From Belnapia arida (lineage in GTDB: Bacteria; Pseudomonadota; Alphaproteobacteria; Acetobacterales; Acetobacteraceae): a DNA stretch of 64,000 nt. The stretch is taken from positions 620,001-684,000 of the forward strand of contig NZ_JAETWB010000001.1 of NCBI RefSeq assembly GCF_016773205.1, read 5' to 3'. The position numbers were made by a program, and so were the translations under genes. Under the pieces are notes generated by a model. It worked only from the letters and a program-made list of their open reading frames with translations. It had not been told where the DNA came from and searched no databases. Positions 1-8,530 of this stretch are shown in pieces (position 1 is the first letter of the stretch; the number at the start of each line of letters is the position of its first letter).

Positions 1-1363
1 GGGCCTCACGCTCGAGCGCCTGGCAGTACATCTCGGCTAGGCGCTTGCTGGCGCCCATCACGCTGGTCGGGTTCACCGCCTTGTCGGTGGAGATGAAGAC
101 CATCGCCTTGCACCCGACGGCGCGTGCGGCATCGGCGACGATGCGGGTGCCGAGGGCATTGGTCTGCAGCCCCTCCAGCGGGTCGTTCTCGACCATCGGG
201 ACATGCTTGAGCGCGGCGGCGTGGAAGACCAGCTCCGGCCGAAGCTCCTCCATCAGCCGGCGCATGCGCGGCTCGTCGCGGATATCGGCCAGCACGGCGC
301 GGCGGGGAACGTCCGGGTGGCGCTCGCGGAGCTCCAAGTCGATCTCGTAGAGGGCGAATTCTCCATGGTCGAGCAGGGTGAGCTGGGAGGGGCCAAGCGC
401 GGCCACCTGCCGGGCCAGCTCGCCGCCGATGGTGCCGCCGGCGCCGGTGACGAGAACGCGGCGGGCCTGGATGAGGCGGGCCATGCCCTCGCGGTCGAGT
501 GGCACCTGCGGCCGGTCGAGCAGGTCCTCGATCAGCACGGGGCGGAGCTGGATGGGCGCCGCCTCCTTCGCCTGCAACGGATCCTCGGCACGCCGCGCGG
601 CGGGGTCGAGGCTGGTGATGGAGGGGGCGCGGCGGACCGGGACGCCATGGCGGTCGGCGACATCGAGCAGCCGCTCGAGGGCAAGGCCCTGGACGTGGGC
701 GGTGGTGAGCACGATCAGGGCGGGCAGCCGGTTCTCGTCGCGCATCCGGTCGAGCACGGCCGGGATCTCATCCGCCGTGCCGAGGATGGGGTGGCCCTGG
801 ATGCGCCGCCCCGCCTGGCGCGAGCGCATGGAGAGGATGCCGACGACGCGGTAGCCCGGGCTCCGCTCCTGGGCGAGGCCGCGGATGAAGAGGTTGGCGC
901 CATCCCCGGCGCCGACCAGCAGCACCGGCTGGGCGGTGCCGACGCCCTCCGGCCCGCGCCGGCCGTGATGCAGCCGCCCGGCGACGCGGGGCGCGCCGAG
1001 CAACAGGCCAAGGGTGAGGGCATGGATCGCCGGGAAGGCCGGGTTGGGCGGCACCCAGGCGCCGAACATGTGCAGGCCGCCCGAGAAGAGCATCGCCCCG
1101 AGCGCCGCAGCAACGGCGATGCCGATGAGGTCGGGCAGGCCGGCATAGCGCCAGTATTGCTGCGGCAGCCGTACCGGCAGCCCCGCGGCGAGCAGGGCCA
1201 GGGCCGCGCCGGGCAGGGCGAGCAGCCACCATGCCAGGGCGGCTGGCTCCGGCGGCCAGGCGCTGGGCGCGGCCAGCAGCATCGCCGCCGGCAGGGCGAG
1301 GGCGGCGATCAGGCTGTCGAGCAGCAGGTTCAGCAGGATTCGGTGCGGCGCGCGGCGAGCCAT
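1..1363 (-). CDS. NDP-sugar 4,6-dehydratase/epimerase, FlaA1/CapD/WbpM type (3' end cut off)
   Basis: Reading the minus strand from the ATG at 1363 gives an open frame of about 454 codons that leaves the window. The first 130 or so residues are hydrophobic with several candidate membrane helices. They are followed by a CoA-binding-like segment and then an extended-SDR domain with LVTGAGGTIGGELARQV (NAD site) and the STDKAVNPTS stretch. The catalytic Tyr position reads Met (VMGASKR), as in WbpM-type enzymes. Members convert UDP-GlcNAc-like sugars to 4-keto-6-deoxy sugars at the inner membrane for O-antigen, capsule or glycan synthesis. It is the last visible gene of a minus-strand polysaccharide cluster, and the PglE-like aminotransferase at 4783-5967 would be a natural partner. 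Full-length relatives have about 600-650 residues. Confidence 0.85.
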   Translation of the reverse strand, partial: MARRAPHRILLNLLLDSLIAALALPAAMLLAAPSAWPPEPAALAWWLLALPGAALALLAAGLPVRLPQQYWRYAGLPDLIGIAVAAALGAMLFSGGLHMFGAWVPPNPAFPAIHALTLGLLLGAPRVAGRLHHGRRGPEGVGTAQPVLLVGAGDGANLFIRGLAQERSPGYRVVGILSMRSRQAGRRIQGHPILGTADEIPAVLDRMRDENRLPALIVLTTAHVQGLALERLLDVADRHGVPVRRAPSITSLDPAARRAEDPLQAKEAAPIQLRPVLIEDLLDRPQVPLDREGMARLIQARRVLVTGAGGTIGGELARQVAALGPSQLTLLDHGEFALYEIDLELRERHPDVPRRAVLADIRDEPRMRRLMEELRPELVFHAAALKHVPMVENDPLEGLQTNALGTRIVADAARAVGCKAMVFISTDKAVNPTSVMGASKRLAEMYCQALEREA

Positions 1364-1370
1364 GGCGCCG

Positions 1371-2519
1371 CTATAGGACGGGCGCCGCCGCTTGGCTATC
1401 GACGGTTGGGAGAGCGAGCCGCCGGTAGAGGGCGACGAGGCGCTCCGCCTCGGCCGGCCAGCCATAGCGGGTGCTGGCGGCAAGGCGGCCGGCGCTGCCG
1501 AGGCGGGCGCGGAGGCCGGGCTCCGCCAGTGCCCGGATGGCGGCGGCGATGGCGCCGGGGTCGCCGGTCTCCACCAACCGGCCGCATTCGGCTTCGCGGA
1601 TGATCGCCGCGACCTCGGTGGCGAAGGCCGGGGCGATGACCGGCAGGCCGGCCAGCATCGCATCGAACAGCTTGTGCGGCAGGGCGAGCTGGTGGTTGCG
1701 CTCGCCCGGCTGGAACAAGACAAGGGCGATATCGGCCTCGGCCATGAGCGCCAGCGCCTCGGCATGCGGGCGCCAGCCCAGGCATTCGATGCGGGGGGTG
1801 AGGCCGAGCCGGGCGGCCTCGGTGGTGAAGTCGCCCTCCGACCCATCGGTGAAGCGGCCGATGAGGCGGAGGCGCGTGTCGGGCGGCAGCAGGGTGAGGG
1901 CGGCCAGCAGCTGCGGCCAGCCACGACTGCGGGTCATTGCCCCGGCATGGGCCAGGGTGAGGGGGCCGGGGCGGTGCTCGCGGGGGGCGAGGGTGACGGG
2001 AAGGGCATAGTTCCGCACCGCGACGGTGCGGCGGGGGGCGGCGAAATCCTCCGCCAGCCCGTCCTTCGCCACCACCACCGCATCGGCGGCGCGGGCGGCA
2101 AGGCGGCAGGCGAGGCGGAGCAGGGATCGGGCCGGCGGACGGAGGGGGCGAGGGAGGCGGGAGTCGAGGCGGGAGGGGTAGTGCTCATGCACGTCGAGCA
2201 CGACGCGGGCGCCGCTCCGGCGCGCGGCCCAGAGGGCGGCGAGCCAGGCATCCGGCTCGCTGGCATGCAGGATGCGGGCGCCGCTCGACGCCGCGCGGCG
2301 GGCGAGCCGGGGCAGGTTGAGCAGGCGCCCGCGCCAGCCGGGGGGGCGGCGATAGGTCTCGATGGCGACGCCGGCAATGCGATCAGGGGCATCGGCGGGG
2401 CCGGGGGCGAGGTGGCGGACCCGCCAGCCCGCCGCGGCCAGCGCCGCGGCCTCCTTGCGGACCACGCGGATATCGTCCGGCGGATGGGCGGCGGAGAGCA
2501 TCAGGATCATGCGGCGCAC
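1371..2519 (-). CDS. Glycosyltransferase family 4 protein
   Basis: The 382-residue product starts with a Rossmann-like segment typical of GT4 enzymes (MILMLSAAHPPDDIRVVRKE). Its C-terminal donor-binding half contains PHKLFDAMLAGLPVIAP followed by an acidic EAECGRLVETGD segment, the usual EX7E-like nucleotide-sugar region. It probably transfers a sugar to a lipid-linked or growing glycan on the cytoplasmic face of the membrane. The start overlaps the end of the wecB-like gene by 13 bases, so the two are co-transcribed. Donor and acceptor cannot be read from the sequence. Confidence 0.8.
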   Translation of the reverse strand: MRRMILMLSAAHPPDDIRVVRKEAAALAAAGWRVRHLAPGPADAPDRIAGVAIETYRRPPGWRGRLLNLPRLARRAASSGARILHASEPDAWLAALWAARRSGARVVLDVHEHYPSRLDSRLPRPLRPPARSLLRLACRLAARAADAVVVAKDGLAEDFAAPRRTVAVRNYALPVTLAPREHRPGPLTLAHAGAMTRSRGWPQLLAALTLLPPDTRLRLIGRFTDGSEGDFTTEAARLGLTPRIECLGWRPHAEALALMAEADIALVLFQPGERNHQLALPHKLFDAMLAGLPVIAPAFATEVAAIIREAECGRLVETGDPGAIAAAIRALAEPGLRARLGSAGRLAASTRYGWPAEAERLVALYRRLALPTVDSQAAAPVL

Positions 2520-3586
2520 CAGTCCTGTTCGGCGAGATGGACGGCCATGCGGGCGCCGGCCTTGCCGTCCCAGAGCGGGATCGGCCGGGCGCGTGGCCAG
2601 TCGCCGGCGAGGACGGTGGCGACCGCACCGGCAAGGTCCGTGGCGGGGACCAAGCGGCTGGAGCCGGCCTCGAGCGTCACTGGCCGCTCGGTGCTTGGGC
2701 GGAGGGTGAGGCAGGGCAGGTCGAGTACGGCGCTTTCTTCCTGCACCCCGCCGCTATCGGTGGCGACCAGCCGGGCCCCGGCGAGCAGGGCGAGGAAATC
2801 CGGATAGGCCAGTGGCGGGAGCACCGTGATGCCCGGCGGCAGGGATAGGCCATGCGCAGCGAGACGGGCGCCGGCGCGGGGATGCATCGGCCAGGCGAGG
2901 GGCAGTTGCCGGGCGGAGTCGGCGAGGCCGTCGAGCAGGGCCGCGAAGGCATGCCGGTCGTCGACATTGGCAGCGCGGTGCAGGGTGACGACGCCATAGC
3001 CATGCGGGGCGAGGTCAGGCGGCAGCGGCCGGGCGCGGGCGGCGGGAAGCTGGCGTAGCAGCGTGTCGATCATCGCATTGCCGATGGCGCGGACCTCGCG
3101 GTGCCCCTCCGCGGCGAGGCGGGCAGCGCTGGCTTCGTCGGGCGCCCAGTGGTGGGTGGCGATGGCGTCGATGGCGCGGCGGTTGATCTCCTCTGGCATG
3201 TCGGCATCGGCGCAGCGGAGGCCGGCCTCCAGGTGGAGCAACGGCAGGGCCAGCTTGCGGGCAGCCAGGGCCGCGGCGAGGGCGCCGTCGACATCGCCGG
3301 CGACGACCACGGCGGCGGGGCGGCGGGCCTGCCAGCACTCCTCTGCCGCCATCATGGTCCGGCCGGTGAGCGCGGCATGGCCGCCGCCCGCGATGCCGAG
3401 GCTGATCGCCGGCTCCGGCAGGCCGAGGCCATGCAGATGGTCGCCGAACAGGACCGGGTCATGGTGCTGGCCGGTGTGGAGCAGGACGGGGCGGAGGGGC
3501 AGACGGGCCTCGGCGAGGGCGTGCCAGAGGGCGGCGAGCTTCGGCAGGTTGGGCCGGGCAGCGGCGACCAGGTGCAACTCCCTCAT
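2507..3586 (-). CDS. wecB: UDP-N-acetylglucosamine 2-epimerase (non-hydrolysing, WecB-like)
   Basis: The product of 359 residues interconverts UDP-GlcNAc and UDP-ManNAc in the cytoplasm. Family signatures visible are the N-terminal RPNLPKLAALWHAL, HTGQHHD, HLEAGLRCAD followed by MPEEINRR, HRAANVDD, and the C-terminal ATDSGGVQEES and LRPSTERP. I start at the ATG at 3586, although the frame stays open upstream to 4315. That codon forms an ATGA overlap with the stop of the upstream glycosyltransferase gene, and the family begins here. The upstream extension is antisense-like noise inside the neighbour. It lies in a five-gene polysaccharide operon. Confidence 0.88.
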   Translation of the reverse strand: MRELHLVAAARPNLPKLAALWHALAEARLPLRPVLLHTGQHHDPVLFGDHLHGLGLPEPAISLGIAGGGHAALTGRTMMAAEECWQARRPAAVVVAGDVDGALAAALAARKLALPLLHLEAGLRCADADMPEEINRRAIDAIATHHWAPDEASAARLAAEGHREVRAIGNAMIDTLLRQLPAARARPLPPDLAPHGYGVVTLHRAANVDDRHAFAALLDGLADSARQLPLAWPMHPRAGARLAAHGLSLPPGITVLPPLAYPDFLALLAGARLVATDSGGVQEESAVLDLPCLTLRPSTERPVTLEAGSSRLVPATDLAGAVATVLAGDWPRARPIPLWDGKAGARMAVHLAEQDWCAA

Positions 3587-4773
3587 GCGGCGGCCTCGAC
3601 CAGGGTGCAGAAGCGGTCGGCGAGCAGGCGGCGGTCCCAGCGCTGCTCGGCCTGATGCCGGGCGGCGCGGCCGAGCGCGGCGCGGCGGGCCGGGTCGGCG
3701 GCCAACGCATCGAGCGCGGCGGCCAGGCCAGGGGCATCGCCGGGCGGGGTGACGAGGCCGCAAGGCCCGTCCTCCAGCAGGCGGGCGGCGCGGCCGGGGC
3801 TGTTGGCGACGACAGGAAGGCCCGCCGCCAGGTAGTCCATCAGCTTGTTCGGCGCGGTCCATTCGGCAAAGGCGGGGACCGGCGCCAGGCATTGCAGGCC
3901 GATCTGGCTGCCGGCGAGCAGCCCGGCGAGGCGCAGCTTCGGCAGCGGGTCGAGGAAGTGGAGGTTGCGCAGACCGGCGGCTTCGGCCTGGAGGCGGCGC
4001 TTCTCCGCGCCCTCGCCGACCAGCAGTAAATGCAGGCGCGGGTCCCGCACCCGGGCGGCGGCCTCGACCAGCTGGTGCAGGCCATTGGCCGGGCCATGCG
4101 CGCCGGCATAGGTGGCGAGCACTGCATCGGGCGGGATGCATCCGGGCCGCCAGGGAGGCACATGCGGGCCGAAGAGATGGAGGTCGCAGCCATTGGGCAG
4201 CACCTCGACCAGCCGGGCGCCGTGGGCGCGGGCGGTCTCGGCCATGCCCTCGGAGAGGGCGATGACGGCGCGCGCCTGGCGGCAGGCGGCATCGGCCAGC
4301 CGGTCCATCGCCCACCAGAGGCCGGGGCTGCCGAGGCCCATCGCCCGCGGCAGCTCGGGCCAGGGGTCGCGGATCTCGAAGATGAAGGGCAGGGCGCGCA
4401 GCCGCCGCGCGAGCAAAGCGGGGAGGGCGACGCTCAGCGGCGTCGAGCTGGCCAGCGCCAGGTCGAAGCGGCCGGAGAGCGCCAACCCGGCGGCGCGTCC
4501 GGCATAGCGCAGGAAGGCGCCGGCCCGCTCGCCGAGGCCCTGGCGGTTGCCGCAGGGGACGGCGAATTCGACGACGCGGAAGGCATCGACCGAACCCTCG
4601 CGGCGGCCGCGATGGAAGGGGCCGGCGAGGCCGGTCTCGGCGCCCTCATAGCCGCCGCAGGCGAGCGTCACCTCATGGCCGCGCGCGGCGAGCGCCCGGG
4701 CCATGGCGAAGCTGCGCGTCGCCGTGGCGCCGCCGGGCGTCGAGAAATGCTGGTGGAGGTAGAGGATGCGCAC
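3583..4773 (-). CDS. Glycosyltransferase family 4 protein, WbuB-like
   Basis: The 396-residue protein begins MRILYLHQHFSTPGGATATRS, the characteristic start of WbuB-type GT4 enzymes. It has FIFEIRDPWPELPRAMG in the middle and an NKLMDYLAAGLPVVANSPGR segment in the donor-binding domain. WbuB-like enzymes transfer N-acetylfucosamine-type sugars in O-antigen assembly, but the exact donor here is unknown. It overlaps the wecB-like gene by four bases and starts 9 bases after the end of the aminotransferase gene, so it belongs to the same operon. Confidence 0.82.
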   Translation of the reverse strand: MRILYLHQHFSTPGGATATRSFAMARALAARGHEVTLACGGYEGAETGLAGPFHRGRREGSVDAFRVVEFAVPCGNRQGLGERAGAFLRYAGRAAGLALSGRFDLALASSTPLSVALPALLARRLRALPFIFEIRDPWPELPRAMGLGSPGLWWAMDRLADAACRQARAVIALSEGMAETARAHGARLVEVLPNGCDLHLFGPHVPPWRPGCIPPDAVLATYAGAHGPANGLHQLVEAAARVRDPRLHLLLVGEGAEKRRLQAEAAGLRNLHFLDPLPKLRLAGLLAGSQIGLQCLAPVPAFAEWTAPNKLMDYLAAGLPVVANSPGRAARLLEDGPCGLVTPPGDAPGLAAALDALAADPARRAALGRAARHQAEQRWDRRLLADRFCTLVEAAA

Positions 4774-4782
4774 TCAGCGCCG

Positions 4783-5967
4783 CTACAGGCTGCGCAGGAC
4801 GCCGATCACCCGGTCCTGCTGGATGACGGTCATCGCGCTACCCGACGGCAGGCAAAGGCCGCGCTCGAAAAAGCCTGCGGCGACGCTGCCGCCGGCGCGC
4901 GGGGCGCCACGGAAGGCGGGCTGCAGGTGCATCGGCTTCCAGACCGGGCGACTCTCGATGCCGGCGGCAGCCAGCGCCTCGCGCGCCGCCTCGCGTCCCG
5001 GGGCGCCGAGGGCGGGGTCGAGCAGCACGGCGGTCAGCCAGCGCGTGCTGCGGCCCCAGGCCGGCTCGGGCATGAAGGCGATGCCGGGGAGGTCGCCGAG
5101 ACAGGTCCTGTAGCGCTCGAAGATGGCGCGGCGGGCGGCGACGCGATCCGCCAACGCGCCGAGCTGGGTCAGGCCGAGCGCGGCGAGCACGGAGGAGAGG
5201 CCGTAGGAATAGCCGGTGGTTTCATGCTCGTAATGCGGCGCCGGGCGCTTCGCCTGGTTGGCGAGGCCGCGCGCCTCGGCGATGAGCGCCGCATCGGCCG
5301 AGGCCAGCGCCCCACCGCCGCCGGCCGTGACGATCTTGTTGCCGTTGAAGCTGAAGGCCGCCATCCGCGCGCCCTGGCCGGCCGGGCGGCCGCGGCAGGT
5401 GGCGCCGAGGGACTCCGCGCTGTCGCAGAGCACGGGCACGCCCCAACGGCCGCACAGGGCGCCGATGGCATCGAGATCGCAGCTCTGGCCGAAGAGGTCC
5501 ACCGGGACGACGGCGCGAGGCAGGCGGCCGGCGCGGGCGGCCCGCGCCAGCTCGCGTTCCAGCAGGTCGGGGTCGAGGGTCCAGCTCTCGGACGAGACAT
5601 CAAGGAAGCGGGGGCGGGCGCCCATCTGCACCGCGGGCGCGATGGTGGCGACATAGGTGAGGGTCGCGGTCCAGACCTCGTCGCCCCGCCCGAGGCCCAG
5701 GCAGCGGTAGCCAAGATGCAGCGCCGCCGTGCCCGAGGCCAGCGCCAGCACATGCGGCAGGCCGGTGGCCTCGGCGAGCGCCGCCTCGAAGGCGGCCGGC
5801 GCGGGCCCGGCAGGCGCCACCCAGCCGGATTGCAGGGTGGCGGCGAGAGCAGGCAATTCCCCGCCCGTCAGATGCGGGGGCGAGAGCAGGATTGGTGCAG
5901 CCGGCTCGGCGCGGGGCCTGAGGCGGTGAACCGGCGGGGAGAGCTGCACCGCCTCGGCGATCGGCAT
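4783..5967 (-). CDS. DegT/DnrJ/EryC1/StrS-family sugar aminotransferase (PglE-like)
   Basis: The product (394 residues) is a fold-type I PLP enzyme that aminates keto-sugars. Visible signatures are SGWVAPAGP near the N-terminus, ALASGTAALHLGYRCLGLG, the cofactor-contact DSAESLGATCRG, and SFNGNKIVTAGGGG containing the Schiff-base lysine. The C-terminus has RPVWKPMHLQPAF, typical of the family. Together with the FlaA1-type dehydratase in the same operon it could make a UDP-4-amino-4,6-dideoxy sugar; that pathway is inference. It is the first gene of the minus-strand operon, with an AT-rich patch upstream. Confidence 0.87.
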   Translation of the reverse strand: MPIAEAVQLSPPVHRLRPRAEPAAPILLSPPHLTGGELPALAATLQSGWVAPAGPAPAAFEAALAEATGLPHVLALASGTAALHLGYRCLGLGRGDEVWTATLTYVATIAPAVQMGARPRFLDVSSESWTLDPDLLERELARAARAGRLPRAVVPVDLFGQSCDLDAIGALCGRWGVPVLCDSAESLGATCRGRPAGQGARMAAFSFNGNKIVTAGGGGALASADAALIAEARGLANQAKRPAPHYEHETTGYSYGLSSVLAALGLTQLGALADRVAARRAIFERYRTCLGDLPGIAFMPEPAWGRSTRWLTAVLLDPALGAPGREAAREALAAAGIESRPVWKPMHLQPAFRGAPRAGGSVAAGFFERGLCLPSGSAMTVIQQDRVIGVLRSL

Positions 5968-5983
5968 GGGCAGGACTTTCGTT

Positions 5984-6024
5984 GCGTTAACAAACTATAT
6001 GCATAACGGAACGACATGGCGCAA
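5984..6024 (-). promoter_or_regulatory. AT-rich patch, possible promoter of the polysaccharide operon
   Basis: This is a short AT-rich island in a GC-rich window, between divergent genes. On the minus strand it offers TATAGT (5994-5999) as a -10 candidate and TTGCGC (6019-6024) as a weak -35 with a long 19-base spacer. No experimental support is visible, and the match is weak. Confidence 0.25.
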
Positions 6025-6155
6025 CCCCGGCGAATCGGGCAGCGGGCCGGCCCTGCATCGGTTTGCCGCTTCGTCACGGAAGCCCGAGGAACCCTGGCGA
6101 CGCGCGCCCGTAGAGGGACCGAGGACGGCCCCTTGCCGCCCGGCGAGGTTCCCGC

Positions 6156-6608
6156 ATGACCGACGACACTCCCCCCGTCTCCCGGGCCAGGATTGCTGGC
6201 CACCCGATCCATCCGATGCTCGTGCCCTTCCCCATCGTCTGCTTCACCGGGGCGCTGCTCACCGACGTCGCCTATGCCGGCACGGCGGAGATGATGTGGG
6301 CGAATTTCTCCGCCTGGCTGCTCGCAGTCGGCCTGGCGATGGGCGTGCTGGCGGCGCTGGCCGGGCTAGTGGACTTCGTCGGCAACCGGCAGGTGCGGGC
6401 GCAGAGGCCGGCCTGGCCGCACATGCTCGGCAATATGGTCGTGCTCGTGCTCGCGCTGTTCAACAACTTCGTCCATAGCCGCGATGCCTGGACCTCGGTC
6501 GTACCGGCCGGGCTGATCCTCTCGGCGGCGACCGTCACGCTGATGTTCGTCACGGGCTGGCTCGGCGCCTCGCTCGTCTACCGGCACCGCGTCGGGGTGG
6601 CGGCGTGA
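6156..6608 (+). CDS. DUF2231 family membrane protein
   Basis: The 150-residue protein carries GHPIHPMLVPFPIVCF near residue 15, the hallmark of DUF2231, and about four hydrophobic segments, so it sits in the inner membrane. The family has no established function. Its stop overlaps the start of the sorbosone-dehydrogenase gene in a TGATG arrangement, so the two are translationally coupled. In acetic-acid-type bacteria such pairs suggest that the membrane protein assists the periplasmic PQQ dehydrogenase; that is inference. Confidence 0.85.
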   Translation: MTDDTPPVSRARIAGHPIHPMLVPFPIVCFTGALLTDVAYAGTAEMMWANFSAWLLAVGLAMGVLAALAGLVDFVGNRQVRAQRPAWPHMLGNMVVLVLALFNNFVHSRDAWTSVVPAGLILSAATVTLMFVTGWLGASLVYRHRVGVAA

Positions 6609-7972
6609 TGCGCCGCGGTCCGCTGGCCCTCACTGGCCTGGCCGCGCTGGCGCTGGCCGGCGCCGCCACGGCCTTCGGCGAGGACGCGCCCGGCTTCGAC
6701 CGGGAGGCGCAGATCGGGCCGAACCCGGTCCTGCCCGAGCCGCAGAACTACCTGCTGCCGCCGATGAACATCGCCCGCGCCGTCGGTTGGAGGCCGGGCG
6801 AGGCGCCCATCGTGCCGGAGGACATGCGCATCCAGGCCTTCGCCAGCGGCCTTGCCCATCCGCGCATGGTCTACACCCTGCCGAACGGCGACGTGCTTGT
6901 CGTGGAGTCCAAGGCGCCGGGCACCGAGCCGACGCTGCGGCCGAAGGACATCATCCAGAACTACATCAAGTCCTTCGCCAGCACGAGCCAGGGCGCGACG
7001 CCGGCGCAGAGCGGCGGCGCGCCCGGCAACCGCATCACCCTGCTGCGCGACGCCAATGGCGACGGCACCCCGGAGGTGCGGAGCATCTTCCTCGACCACC
7101 TGAACTCGCCCTTCGGCGTGGTGCTGGTCGGCACGGATCTCTACGTCGCCAATACCGACGCGCTGGTCCGCTACGCCTATACGCCGGGCGAGACGCGCAT
7201 GACGGCGCCGGGGAGGGTGCTGACCGAGCTGCCGGGCGGGCCGATCAACCACCACTGGACGAAATCCCTCGCCGCCAGCCCGGACGGCGCTCGGCTCTAT
7301 GTTGGCATCGGCTCGAACAGCAACATCACCGAGCACGGCATCGAAGCGGAACGCGGCCGCGCCGCGGTATGGGAGATCGACCGCGCGACCGGCGCGCATC
7401 GCCCCTTCGCCGAGGGCGTGCGCAACCCGACCGGCCTCGCCTTCGAGCCGCAATCCTCCAGGCTCTGGGCGATCGCCAACGAGCGCGACGAGATCGGGCC
7501 GCATCTGGTGCCGGACTACCTGACCTCCCTGCAGGATGGCGGCTTCTACGGCTGGCCCTACAGCTATTACGGCCAGCACCTCGATCCCCGCGTCCGGCCG
7601 CAGCGTCCGGACCTGGTGGCGCGGGCCATCCCGCCCGACTACGCACTCGGGTCGCATGTCGCGCCGCTCGGGCTGGTGTTCAGCGGGAGTGGCGGAGGCA
7701 GCCTGCCGGCGCGCTATGCCGGCGGCGCGATCATCGGCGAGCATGGCAGCTGGAACCGTCCGGATCTTTCCGGCTACAAGGTCGTGTTCGTGCCCTTCGA
7801 GAACGGGCGGCCGAGCGGCCGGGCGCAGGATGTCGTCACCGGCTTCCTGAACGACCGGGGCGAGTCGCGCGGCCGCCCGGTCGGCGTGACGCTCGACCGC
7901 AGCGGCGGGCTGCTGATTGCCGATGATGTGGGCGACACCGTCTGGCGGGTGACGGCGAGGACGGGGGGCTGA
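6608..7972 (+). CDS. PQQ-dependent sorbosone/sugar dehydrogenase-like protein, exported
   Basis: The product has about 454 residues with an N-terminal Sec-type signal (RRGPLALTGLAALALAGAATAFG). It has the six-bladed beta-propeller pattern of soluble glucose/sorbosone dehydrogenases. Family motifs include GLAHPRMVYTLPNGDVLV, RITLLRDANGDG, NHHWTKSLAASPDGARLYV and EGVRNPTGLAFEP. Relatives oxidise aldoses or aldoses' oxidised forms in the periplasm using PQQ; the substrate here is unknown. A GTG three bases upstream is also in frame, but I prefer the ATG overlapping the DUF2231 stop. Confidence 0.85.
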   Translation: MRRGPLALTGLAALALAGAATAFGEDAPGFDREAQIGPNPVLPEPQNYLLPPMNIARAVGWRPGEAPIVPEDMRIQAFASGLAHPRMVYTLPNGDVLVVESKAPGTEPTLRPKDIIQNYIKSFASTSQGATPAQSGGAPGNRITLLRDANGDGTPEVRSIFLDHLNSPFGVVLVGTDLYVANTDALVRYAYTPGETRMTAPGRVLTELPGGPINHHWTKSLAASPDGARLYVGIGSNSNITEHGIEAERGRAAVWEIDRATGAHRPFAEGVRNPTGLAFEPQSSRLWAIANERDEIGPHLVPDYLTSLQDGGFYGWPYSYYGQHLDPRVRPQRPDLVARAIPPDYALGSHVAPLGLVFSGSGGGSLPARYAGGAIIGEHGSWNRPDLSGYKVVFVPFENGRPSGRAQDVVTGFLNDRGESRGRPVGVTLDRSGGLLIADDVGDTVWRVTARTGG

Positions 7973-7981
7973 AGGCCCCCC
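7963..7981. terminator. GC hairpin over a stop codon, between convergent genes
   Basis: A perfect 7-base stem of six Gs plus C against G plus six Cs (7963-7969 with 7975-7981) has a TGAAG loop that contains the stop codon of the sorbosone-dehydrogenase gene. It lies between convergent genes and could stop transcription in both directions, although no T-run follows. Confidence 0.5.
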
Positions 7982-7989
7982 GCCGAGGG

Positions 7990-8478
7990 TCAGGCGTTGC
8001 CGACGACCGGCCCCTCCGCCCGGCGGGACTGCCAGAGGGCAACGAAGTCGATCGGTGCCAGCATCACCGGCGGGAAGCCGCCCTCGCGCGTCACATCGGC
8101 CAGGATGTTGCGGGCGAAGGGAAAGAGCAGGCGCGGGCATTCGACCAGCAGCACCGGCTCCAGCTGCTCGGGCGGCACATTCACGGTGAAGATGCCGCAA
8201 TAGACCAGCTCGGCGATGAAGCAGGCCTTCCCCTCGGCCTGGGCATCGGCGCGGATCTGCAGCGAGACCTCGAAGACATTGCCGCCTTCCTGCACCGGCC
8301 GGGCCTGGACATCGAGCTGGAGGTCGACGCGCGGCTGCTCGCGCAGGGTAGCGAAGATCTCCGGCGCGCCCGGCACCTCGAAGGAGAGATCCTTGGTATA
8401 CTGGATGTTCAGCACCAACGGGCCTTGCGGGGCCAGGTTGGGGTCGCCGTTCGGCTGGCCTTGGGGCTGATCGGACAT
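7990..8478 (-). CDS. secB: Protein-export chaperone SecB
   Basis: SecB is a cytoplasmic tetrameric chaperone that keeps preproteins unfolded and hands them to SecA. This 162-residue copy has LNIQYTKDLSFEVPGAPEIF, the AELVYCGIFTVN strand and the LLFPFARNILADVTREGGFPP segment, all typical. I start at the ATG at 8478, which is preceded by an AAAGGCG ribosome site. The frame extends 12 codons upstream, but those lack family similarity. The neighbourhood (secB, timA, mltA) is conserved in alphaproteobacteria. Confidence 0.95.
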   Translation of the reverse strand: MSDQPQGQPNGDPNLAPQGPLVLNIQYTKDLSFEVPGAPEIFATLREQPRVDLQLDVQARPVQEGGNVFEVSLQIRADAQAEGKACFIAELVYCGIFTVNVPPEQLEPVLLVECPRLLFPFARNILADVTREGGFPPVMLAPIDFVALWQSRRAEGPVVGNA

Positions 8479-8530
8479 GGGGACGCCTTTCACGAAGAGG
8501 GGGCGGGGTAGCATGCCGCCCGCCGGGCTG

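Noticed and set aside
203-1603. A 466-codon plus-strand open frame
   Set aside because: It is opposite the FlaA1/CapD-type gene, whose NAD and STDKAV motifs are clear.
4030-6006. A 658-codon plus-strand open frame
   Set aside because: It is opposite the glycosyltransferase and aminotransferase genes and has no recognisable domain.
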